Shown here: one piece after another, positions 1 to 6,477 of the stretch
Layout: every line of letters begins with the position of its first letter
How positions within the stretch are numbered: position 1 is the stretch's first letter
Source: Methanosarcinales archaeon
GTDB taxonomy: Archaea > Halobacteriota > Methanosarcinia > Methanosarcinales > Methanogasteraceae
Length of the DNA stretch: 11,282 bases
Assembly (NCBI GenBank): GCA_003661105.1
Contig: QMVM01000040.1
Coordinates: 1 to 11,282 of the forward strand
Direction of reading: 5' to 3'
Translations under genes and position numbers: made by a program
The notes under the pieces: model-generated
Database searches by the model: none
Seen by the model: the letters and a program-made list of their open reading frames with translations, nothing else
What the model was told of the DNA's origin: nothing

Positions 1-680
1 ACATCATCTGTTGCCGTGATATTGGTCAACGTTACGCCCCCCGTATTAGTAACATTAAAGCAATAGGTGATGGTATCACCAATGTTAACATTAAGCGGAT
101 CAGAACCAGGACAGGAGCCAGAGATAAATGCGGTCTTATTTACCTCGATCGCATTCACATAAACGACCCATATAGGATCGGTTATATTATCTAGTCCGGC
201 ATTTGGGTTCTTGATATCCGTCCAATTGCCGAGGTCGTTGCTCACGTTCAAGTCAAGGATGAGATCGTATATGCCCGGTTTGAGCGGACTTTGCCATACC
301 TGTTCACAGGATTGCCCAGATGGTTCAGGCCAACAGATAGGATCATACTCGTTGTCTCCTCTTACATCTTTCAAGATATCTCCGTTAGCCCATGTCTCCT
401 GGTGATTCACGACATAGATCCGCCCACCACAACCAACTGGACATGGCGGATTACCACTCGTATACGAATAGACACCGAATCCACAATGTGCCCAAAGATT
501 ATCACATATTTTAAAATTATGTAGTTTCTCCATTGTCTCTTTGTTGTTCGCACTGATGGTAGCCGGCTTATCACTTGCCACGGCTGTGCCCACGAGCACC
601 ACCATCGCTATCAGACCTGCGATCAACACAAATCCGGTCAATCCGAATGCGCCATCCCTTTTCTCCATTTTTCGTTTCAT
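1..680 (-). CDS. Secreted surface protein with DUF11-like repeat (3' end outside window)
   Basis: About 226 codons are visible, open to the window edge, so the C-terminal part is missing. The N-terminus has basic residues (KRKMEKR), then a hydrophobic stretch at residues 12-34 and an A-x-A-like end (AVAS), giving a Sec signal peptide. The KRDG-AFGLTG start of the hydrophobic stretch also resembles an archaeal class III (pilin-type) signal. The middle is rich in W, G, N and C, including PCPVGCGGR and the phrase LKPGIYDLILDLN. From about residue 181 the sequence NVNIGDTITYCFNVTNTGG matches the DUF11/conserved-repeat beta-sandwich common in archaeal and bacterial surface proteins. The start ATG follows a GGGGAT ribosome-binding-like sequence by a few bases. 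Inferred role: envelope or S-layer-associated structural or adhesive protein. No enzymatic motif is seen. Confidence 0.85.
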   Translation of the reverse strand, partial: MKRKMEKRDGAFGLTGFVLIAGLIAMVVLVGTAVASDKPATISANNKETMEKLHNFKICDNLWAHCGFGVYSYTSGNPPCPVGCGGRIYVVNHQETWANGDILKDVRGDNEYDPICWPEPSGQSCEQVWQSPLKPGIYDLILDLNVSNDLGNWTDIKNPNAGLDNITDPIWVVYVNAIEVNKTAFISGSCPGSDPLNVNIGDTITYCFNVTNTGGVTLTNITATDD

Positions 681-947
681 CTATCCCCGGATTCTGAGAT
701 TTTTGGAATTATCTACAGAGACTGTTCCATAACCAGCCATAGCTATGCTAAAGATTGCCATGCTACACCATCGCGCCCTGACGCTTCCGCAGGCGTTCAT
801 CATACCCCGGCCACCATTTACAGTCGGGCTGTCTGCTGCGGTACAGACTGTCGGCGCAAGCGTATATGTATGAAGAAGAGCGCCGGATGAGTCATCTGTA
901 GCGTTTGCAATCGGTTGATCCTGCCTATTGTTGTGTCCGGATTTCAT
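681..947 (-). CDS. Possible 88-aa hypothetical protein abutting the surface protein
   Basis: This open frame starts with ATG preceded by AGGGG at about 7 nt. It ends with TAG directly touching the ATG of the DUF11 protein, in the same reading frame. I recognise no family. The product is rich in Ser, Thr, Asn and Ala, with one mildly hydrophobic stretch near residues 60-75 and no clear signal peptide. Codons look plausible for the region. It could be a small gene translationally coupled to the next one, the remnant of an older N-terminal extension, or chance. It is kept at low confidence because only the ribosome-binding-like site and the tight junction support it. Confidence 0.25.
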   Translation of the reverse strand: MKSGHNNRQDQPIANATDDSSGALLHTYTLAPTVCTAADSPTVNGGRGMMNACGSVRARWCSMAIFSIAMAGYGTVSVDNSKNLRIRG

Positions 948-1330
948 GAGTTAACCCCTGCCTCGTCTTCCCGGGCAGGAGGGGGTTGCCCACAATTCGC
1001 AGGTTATCCCCGCCCGCCACGATTTATGTCTGTTATGGTTCGAAACGATAATAAAGATTTCGGCTGCTGGCACGAGATGCGGGCAGGCAGCAGAGGTCGC
1101 ACCTGCCCGCGACAGACGTGATGCAGGCGAGCTGACAGTCTCGTCCCGCGCTTAAGCTCCGCAGTCCGCATCATCACATTTAGCACCGGACGCCCACAAC
1201 CAACATACCAGGTATACTCGGCACCGCAATGAAATGCACCTCTGCGAAAACTCTCGCGAGATCTCATGACGCCCCTATTCGGCGAAAGACCGTAGTCTCG
1301 AACCGATCTCCGGGTAACTTCCGTCAACCG
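948..1330. other. Gene-poor stretch with GGGCAGG inverted repeats
   Basis: I recognise no gene here. Two hairpin-capable inverted repeats share the same core word. One has CCTGCC at 957-962 pairing with GGCAGG at 974-979. The other has CGGGCAGG at 1080-1087 pairing with CCTGCCCG at 1102-1109. The minus strand is open from 1354 to 1004 (116 codons), but the product is Arg- and Cys-rich, matches no family I know, and overlaps the decayed nuclease gene next door, so I do not call it. The stretch is probably decayed intergenic DNA, or a structured RNA that cannot be shown here. Confidence 0.4.
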
Positions 1331-1731
1331 AGCATCGTGTGGACTTCCTTGCACGGGTAACCGGTGACAAGGATTTCATCGCACATACTCGAGTTCCGGT
1401 CCGAGCACGATCCCGATATGCCTGTGCGTATGCTCTCATACTATGCAAGGATTCTCCATGCGTATGAGCTACCGGTCTACCCCATCGTGGTCTATCTACG
1501 CCAGAGAAATGCTTGCATCGAAGCTGCATACAATTCATCGATCGCGGCAGGGGTGTGATTGCACTCAAGTACGAGGTGGTCAATATCCGGGAGCTTCCAT
1601 CGGCGAAGATATTCGAAAACAGGTTCTATGGGCTCTACCCGCTCACGCCGCTGATGGCAGATAGCGATCTTGCCGGCATGACATCAGGTGCTTGGAGATG
1701 GCTGCGCCGATGCTCTCGCATTCACGAATGA
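1318..1731 (+). pseudogene. Frameshifted remnant of an Rpn/PD-(D/E)XK nuclease (transposase-like) gene
   Basis: Three pieces in different frames line up as one protein. Frame 1 from 1318 reads TEHRVDFLARVTGDKDFIAH. Frame 2 from about 1380 gives HILEFRSEHDPDMP followed by VRMLSYYARILHAYELPVY and PIVVYL. Frame 1 again from about 1550 gives VIALKYEVVNIRELPSAKI and YGLYPLTPLM. This order (RxDFLA with the acidic residue, then E-F-R in place of E-x-Q/K, the DPDMPxRML signature, a Y-rich helix, PIVVYL, then the YEVVNI strand) is that of the Rpn/DUF4351 family of PD-(D/E)XK nucleases. The 5' part is cut by a TAA at 1315, at least two indels break the frame, and the 3' part is lost after 'PLM'. Full-length relatives are roughly 250-320 residues. 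The fragment is not expected to make a working protein. The family assignment is from memory of its motifs. Confidence 0.7.
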
Positions 1732-1803
1732 CGTGAATAAATGAATTTCATGAATGTTAAGGTAGAATAAATCCATATCATTCGTCATTCGTGAAATTCG
1801 TGG
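1721..1803. repeat. Nested inverted repeats of an ATTCGTG family element
   Basis: TTCACGAATGACG at 1721-1733 is perfectly complementary to CGTCATTCGTGAA at 1783-1795. Inside, AATTTCATGAAT at 1744-1755 matches the reverse complement of ATTCGTGAAATT (1788-1799) with one mismatch. The right arm continues as ATTCGTGAAATTCGTGG, a short tandem with 9-10 nt period. The arrangement is REP-like or a miniature palindromic element in the decayed region just after the nuclease remnant. Confidence 0.65.
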
Positions 1804-1839
1804 CTGTGGGTGAAGCGATCAGTACCGGAGGCATAAAAA

Positions 1840-1965
1840 CTGACAGAAATAGACTACATTCTCGAAAAACCTCCTGAATCAGAGTGGGGCGATTTGGATA
1901 AAATGTACAATCTCTGTCTCTGTACAAGTGTTGATCACTGCAACGCGAGATACAAGAGACCCTAA
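1840..1965 (+). CDS. Possible 41-codon ORF with CTG start, or broken gene fragment
   Basis: GGAGG at 1827-1831 lies 8 nt before CTG-ACA-GAA, and the frame then stays open for 41 codons to TAA (1963-1965). A stop (TAA, 1834-1836) lies just upstream in frame, so no ATG, GTG or TTG start exists in the position set by the ribosome binding site. The product (residues TEIDYILEKPPESEWGD, then DKMYNLCLCTSVDHC) is acidic at the N-terminus and has three cysteines near the end. I recognise no family. The likeliest reading is a short gene, or the 5' fragment of a larger one, whose ATG has mutated to CTG. The surroundings are decayed, which fits. Confidence 0.35.
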   Translation: MTEIDYILEKPPESEWGDLDKMYNLCLCTSVDHCNARYKRP

Positions 1966-2058
1966 AATCGGAGTGATTTCACTGAATACTTCGATTGTGC
2001 CGGACATGCATGAGTTTGAGCGAAAACTTGACCGGACAAGCGTGATCGGTGCGATCAA

Positions 2059-3171
2059 TCATACTGCCGCCGCCTGCATGATCATCAGCGCATCAAGCGA
2101 GGTCACCCTGCCATCGCCGTTGAGGTCCAGTTCCGGGTCGTATTCACATCTGCCAACTGCGATCCGGAGCGCGATCACAGCACCTATAACTTCTGGCGCT
2201 TTGTCGGGATCCGCATCCCGGTCACACCAGAACTCCGCATATACCGGATAGTGGTCCGATACTGCAGTCGTCTCGCTCACATTTAAGGCATATTCGAGAT
2301 CGAACCTGAACACATCCACATCCCCTGTGAAATCCGGTACCGCCGGATTCGTGAGTATGATGCGGTCATAAGTGCAGTCGGTGGGTTTTGTGGTCGTATC
2401 AACGCTGTTGTTTATGCACCAGTAATACCCGCTGCCGTGCATCGTAGAATTTGAATCCTCATCGAAATACGAGCAGTCGGCGTTCAGGTCGCCCATGACA
2501 ATGAAGTCCCGCTCATCCGGATACGTGCTTTGCGCATACCTGACCGCATCATCGAGCGCGTTTATCTCTTCGGTTGCCTCATCCGGATCGGTGTGGATCG
2601 TGAGGAGGGTGGCATCGAAGTTGCCATCAAGCACCCTGAACGATGCGATGTATGGTTCCCGGTGGAACGGATCGGTGTCATCAGGTTCCGGGTATGTGTG
2701 AGGTGTGCCGGTCAGTCGAACGGTCTGGTTGTTGTAGATGTAGGCATACTGCTCCTTACTGGATGTGCGCCCCAGCCGTTCACTCACAACATAGTCATAC
2801 GGTGCGCTGCTGTTCGCATTCACGACACCGACCAGTGCAGGAAGCGCAGTCTGGGATTTATCCCTGATCTCCTGTATGGCAACAATATCATAAGTACGGA
2901 TAATCTTTCCAAGTACCTCCATGACTTCGGGCTTTGCTGCTTTGCTTTTTCCGAATATCTGTATGTTAAACGCACCCAACCGGAGCGTTTCATTGTCATT
3001 GAGCTGATCGAGGTCCGATATACTATCATCAGGAGATGGTTTGTCCGGTAGCCCCGTGCCGCAGGGATTATTCTTGCTGTAGCTGCTGTCAGACCATGCA
3101 GCCACAGGATATACGCACAAAAATAATGTGACAGACATAAGTAGCCACACACGTGCCCCCGTAGTATTCAT
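2059..3171 (-). CDS. Secreted endonuclease/exonuclease/phosphatase-family protein with C-terminal dockerin
   Basis: 370 residues. A Sec signal peptide covers about residues 1-25 (hydrophobic LLMSVTLFLCV, then AAWS). Residues 62-315 form a DNase I-like (EEP) domain with its motifs in order: LGAFNIQIFG (66-74), the metal-binding E in AIQE (E101), TIHTDP with H193, GDLNAD (D228, N230), DRII (D269) and SDHYPVY (D306, H307). The active site therefore looks intact, and a secreted metal-dependent nuclease or phosphodiesterase is the likely function. The C-terminus (about 319-370) is a dockerin: the second Ca2+ loop DLNGDGRVTSLD (349-360) is canonical, while the first (D319, D321, D323) keeps three acidic ligands but has Lys for Gly at loop position 6 and Gly for Asp at position 12. 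The dockerin suggests docking to a cohesin-bearing surface protein. A GTAGGGGG stretch lies upstream of the ATG, somewhat far for a ribosome binding site. Substrate (DNA, RNA or other phosphodiester) cannot be told. Confidence 0.9.
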   Translation of the reverse strand: MNTTGARVWLLMSVTLFLCVYPVAAWSDSSYSKNNPCGTGLPDKPSPDDSISDLDQLNDNETLRLGAFNIQIFGKSKAAKPEVMEVLGKIIRTYDIVAIQEIRDKSQTALPALVGVVNANSSAPYDYVVSERLGRTSSKEQYAYIYNNQTVRLTGTPHTYPEPDDTDPFHREPYIASFRVLDGNFDATLLTIHTDPDEATEEINALDDAVRYAQSTYPDERDFIVMGDLNADCSYFDEDSNSTMHGSGYYWCINNSVDTTTKPTDCTYDRIILTNPAVPDFTGDVDVFRFDLEYALNVSETTAVSDHYPVYAEFWCDRDADPDKAPEVIGAVIALRIAVGRCEYDPELDLNGDGRVTSLDALMIMQAAAV

Positions 3172-3334
3172 GCTGTACCAAGCCCCCTACACCCACCATA
3201 TCCACACAGTCAGTCCGCATAACACATAAACGTTCCGATAAGTCTCACCATCAACTTTCGAGTGTGTTATGTGGTAAAATTTAAGAATATAGCGATCTCA
3301 TCGGATTTTGTTCCCCCCTCTGGAATCGTGCGTT

Positions 3335-3388
3335 GCGGTGACCAAAACCCCCGAGACTTTTGATATTTTCGAAATAATGTTTGAGTCT
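3335..3388 (+). repeat. Dispersed intergenic repeat, copy 1
   Basis: The segment begins GCGGTGACCAAAACCC, continues through ACTTTTGATATTTTCGAAAT and ends GAGTCT. It aligns with 11118-11167 over about 50 nt with a few substitutions and small gaps. It lies about 180-230 nt upstream of the UPF0182 start. Neither copy lies in a gene I can support. Confidence 0.65.
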
Positions 3389-3532
3389 CTGGTATCTTAT
3401 ACGAGATACTTTCAACCCGAATTACCAGAGAGCCACACATAATCGAATACGCCCGCTCACACCAGTTCGGGTGCCTGCTGTGGTCAAGGACATGCACCCC
3501 CATTTGCAGCACTGAAGAGGTTTTCCACATCC

Positions 3533-3540
3533 TTTATAAA
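3533..3540 (+). promoter_or_regulatory. TATA box of the UPF0182 gene, apparently leaderless
   Basis: TTTATAAA is centred at about 3536.5. The ATG at 3564 begins about 27 nt downstream, which is where archaeal transcription normally starts. The ATG at 3543 is only 3 nt past the box and would not be in the transcript. No purine-rich BRE is obvious just upstream. Confidence 0.6.
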
Positions 3541-3563
3541 AGATGCGCCCCCTGTTCACCTCT

Positions 3564-6275
3564 ATGAAGCAGGACAGGGATCGATTCAAAGCTATTGCCA
3601 TCGCCATAGTGGTGATCTTCATCCTGTCCATATCCGGGATAGTCCGTCTGATCACCGATTACTGGTGGTTCGATGCTCTTGGCGCATCCCAGATATTTAT
3701 GATCAGCTTAAAGGCAAAGATACTCCTATTTATACTCTCAGCATCGTTTTTCCTCGCGTTTGCACTGATCAATCTCCGGATCTCTTCAAAGTCAAACGAG
3801 TCAAGGTTTTCTTTCAAGCGGAAGTTTATGGTTGTTCTGGCAATATCCTTCTTTATGGGGATTGCAAGCTCCGCCAAATGGTTCGTAGTGCTACAGTACC
3901 TGAATCAGGTGCCCTTTAACCTAGCTGACCCGATCTTTGCAAAGGACGTATCCTTTTACGTCTTTTCCCTGCCATTCATGATAGCTTTCCGGAACTTCCT
4001 GATGGCTTGTGTAATAATTACGGCTCTCCTGGTGCTTGTGGATTACCTGCAATCCTTCATAGTCAGCTTCTTCAAACAGCCAGATATCATCGCACCGGAC
4101 GGTACAACATACAGTGCTGACTTCAAATTAGCAATCTCTAACATGGGGCAGAAGGCACTGGTGCACATAACAGTCCTTGGATCGTTCTTCTTCGTTCTTC
4201 TCGCTGCAGGTCACTACCTCGCCAGATTCGGAGTCATGTACTCTGAAAAAGGTATTGTGGTGGGGGCTGGCTACGCTGATGTCGCCGCGTACCTGCCGGT
4301 GATTCAGATACTGATGATCATGGCGATAATCATCGCAGTACTGTGTTACGTCTGGATATTCGCAATTTCAAAGCAGCAAAGTCCGGGAAAACGGAATATA
4401 CTGGTGTCCGCAATCGTGATTTATCTGCTGGTGTCTATAATTGCCCCGGCTGTGATCCCGGGAATTGTGCAGGCATTCAAGGTTTCGCCAAACGAGGAGA
4501 AGCTGGAACAGCCATACATCGAGAGTAACATCAAGTTCACAAAGATCGCTTACGGACTGACTAAAGTTACGGAAAAAGACTTCTCTGTCGAGATGATGAG
4601 TCCTGAAATCATATCAAACGCAACAGATACGCTGGATAATGTTAGGATTCTCGATTGGAGACCGCTAACACAGACGTACAAGCAAACACAGGAGATGAGG
4701 TTGTATTATGACCTTTCAGGGATTGACATCGACCGGTACAATATCAACGGAATCTACACCGAGGTGATGATTGCCCCCCGAGAGCTGAATCAGGAACGGC
4801 TGCAAGCAAAGACCTGGGTGAATCTCCATATGGTATATACGCACGGTTTTGGTGCCGTGATGAGCCCTGTAAACAGCGTCACAAAAGAGGGCATGCCAAA
4901 CTACCTCATAAAAGATATTCCCCCCATATATACGGTTCCGGATGAAGAACTGCGAATCGAGGTTCCGCAGATATACTACGGCGAGATGGACAATGATTTC
5001 GTGCTGGTAAACACCAGAACATCGGAGTTTGATTATCCCATGGGTGATGCAAACGAGTACACCCACTACGATGGGGACGGAGGGGTGAAGCTGGACTCAT
5101 CCACAAAGGAACTGCTGATGGCGATACGCTTTGCTGACATCAAGATCATGCTATCCGGCGAGATCACGCCCGAGAGCAAGATCATGTTTGATAGGAACAT
5201 CAGGGAGCGGATCTCAAAGATCACCCCGTTCCTCACACTTGACGAAGACCCGTATCTTGTCATCAGCGATGGCAGACTCTTCTGGATACTGGATGCATAC
5301 ACCGTGACAGACAAATTCCCATACTCAGAGAAACACGGCTCCATCAATTACATGCGAAATTCCGTAAAGATCGTGGTTGATGCGTACAACGGGGACGTGA
5401 CGTACTACATCGTCGACACCACTGACCCGGTAATCGCAACATACACAAAAATTTTCCCGGGGTACTTCAAGTCCTTTGACCTGATGCCTGACGGACTTAA
5501 GAAACACATCAGGTACCCGGAAAGTCTCTTCGAGGTCCAGTCCGCAATCTATAACACATACCACATGGACAATGTCAAGGTCTTCTACAACAAAGAGGAT
5601 GCATGGCAGATCCCAAGCGAGGTGTACGGGACCGGTAAACAAGTTCCGGTTGATCCATATTACATCGTAATAAAGCTTCCGGAAGGGGCAAAGGAAGAAT
5701 TCGTCCTGATGAGGTCAGTAACACCAATAAAGAAAGATAACATGGTCGCATGGCTCGCTGCCCGTTCGGATGGGGATCATTACGGAGAGCTACTGCTCTA
5801 CAAATTCCCAAAAGAGAAACTGGTATACGGCCCCCTGCAGATCGAGGCGAAGTTCGATCAGGATGCCGTGATCTCACAACAATTAACGCTCTGGTCACAA
5901 CAGGGGTCACGCGTGACGAGAGGGAACCTGCTGGTGATACCGCTTCTGGATTCGATCCTGTACATAGAGCCGCTCTACATACGGGCAGAGGCCGGGCAGC
6001 TACCGGAACTCAAACGGGTGCTGGTCTCAGACGGCGAGAGGGTGGTGATGGAGGAAGACCTTGCAAGCGCACTTGTTGCACTCTTCGGTGAAACCAGACC
6101 GGGTGGTGCGGAAGAGGCGGGTGCGGAAGAAGGGGGGAAGTCAACGGATGCGCTGATAGCAGAAGCGCAGATGCAGTATGATGCGATTCTCGATTCCATG
6201 GGCACGAACTGGACGGCATTTGGGGAGAACTTTGATAAGTTAGGCAAGGTTCTCGGAGAGCTGGGATCGGATTGA
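3564..6275 (+). CDS. UPF0182 family membrane protein
   Basis: The open frame can begin at 3543 (910 residues), but the TATA box at 3533-3540 favours the Met at 3564 (903 residues, MKQDRDRFK). Residues below are numbered from 3543. Seven predicted membrane helices lie at about 16-37, 57-78, 95-113, 137-166, 207-227, 250-275 and 285-308, followed by a soluble domain of about 600 residues. Family landmarks are DPIFAKDVSFYVFSLPF (129-145) and QPYIESNIKFTKIAYGL (323-339), both typical of UPF0182/COG1615. Length is normal for the family. The tail (from about 849) is a Gly/Glu/Ala-rich linker (GGAEEAGAEEGG) followed by a helical segment. The molecular function of the family is not established to my knowledge. 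The topology (inferred) would place the large domain outside the membrane or in the cytoplasm depending on N-terminal orientation, and the odd number of helices with a basic N-terminus favours the outside. It appears to be a single-gene transcription unit converging on the next gene. Confidence 0.92.
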   Translation: MKQDRDRFKAIAIAIVVIFILSISGIVRLITDYWWFDALGASQIFMISLKAKILLFILSASFFLAFALINLRISSKSNESRFSFKRKFMVVLAISFFMGIASSAKWFVVLQYLNQVPFNLADPIFAKDVSFYVFSLPFMIAFRNFLMACVIITALLVLVDYLQSFIVSFFKQPDIIAPDGTTYSADFKLAISNMGQKALVHITVLGSFFFVLLAAGHYLARFGVMYSEKGIVVGAGYADVAAYLPVIQILMIMAIIIAVLCYVWIFAISKQQSPGKRNILVSAIVIYLLVSIIAPAVIPGIVQAFKVSPNEEKLEQPYIESNIKFTKIAYGLTKVTEKDFSVEMMSPEIISNATDTLDNVRILDWRPLTQTYKQTQEMRLYYDLSGIDIDRYNINGIYTEVMIAPRELNQERLQAKTWVNLHMVYTHGFGAVMSPVNSVTKEGMPNYLIKDIPPIYTVPDEELRIEVPQIYYGEMDNDFVLVNTRTSEFDYPMGDANEYTHYDGDGGVKLDSSTKELLMAIRFADIKIMLSGEITPESKIMFDRNIRERISKITPFLTLDEDPYLVISDGRLFWILDAYTVTDKFPYSEKHGSINYMRNSVKIVVDAYNGDVTYYIVDTTDPVIATYTKIFPGYFKSFDLMPDGLKKHIRYPESLFEVQSAIYNTYHMDNVKVFYNKEDAWQIPSEVYGTGKQVPVDPYYIVIKLPEGAKEEFVLMRSVTPIKKDNMVAWLAARSDGDHYGELLLYKFPKEKLVYGPLQIEAKFDQDAVISQQLTLWSQQGSRVTRGNLLVIPLLDSILYIEPLYIRAEAGQLPELKRVLVSDGERVVMEEDLASALVALFGETRPGGAEEAGAEEGGKSTDALIAEAQMQYDAILDSMGTNWTAFGENFDKLGKVLGELGSD

Positions 6276-6421
6276 TTAACGTGTTTCCGGGATTTTACGC
6301 TGATTGACCCCTGTGGTTTGAATTAAATCTCCTGTAACACGCCACATTGGAGTCCTTGTGACTACCCCGCAGCGTCCCTATCGCTGACATCGTGATAGAC
6401 TCATGAAGCCCAATCACACCA

Positions 6422-6441
6422 CCTCCGAACGAATTCGGAGG
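6422..6441. terminator. Hairpin between convergent genes
   Basis: CCTCCGAA (6422-6429) and TTCGGAGG (6434-6441) form a perfect 8-bp stem with a CGAA loop. It lies between the stop of the UPF0182 gene and the stop of the minus-strand dockerin gene. No strong T-run follows on either strand, so a bidirectional terminator or 3'-end stabilising hairpin is an inference from position. I see nothing else in the 6276-6477 gap. Confidence 0.4.
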
Positions 6442-6477
6442 CATCCGCGGGGGCTGCCACAGGGACATCGCTACTAC

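Larger units (their letters stand above)
3172..3542. other. Divergent intergenic region
   Basis: This stretch separates the divergently transcribed nuclease-dockerin and UPF0182 genes. It holds one copy of a dispersed repeat (3335-3388), the TATA box of the UPF0182 gene at its right end, and a short inverted repeat CATAACAC (3218-3225) / GTGTTATG (3264-3271). A possible TATA-like GTTTATG for the minus-strand gene lies near 3225-3232. No open frame here looks like a gene. Confidence 0.5.

Noticed and set aside
681..725. Possible third copy of the dispersed repeat (CCCCGG then GAGATTTTTGGAATT)
   Set aside because: Similarity is limited to short AT-rich words and needs several gaps; not above chance by eye.
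1004..1354. 116-codon minus-strand ORF
   Set aside because: Arg-rich product with no known family, and it overlaps the readable nuclease remnant on the other strand.
2530..3051. 173-codon plus-strand ORF
   Set aside because: It is antisense to the secreted nuclease, whose motifs prove the minus-strand frame is the real one.
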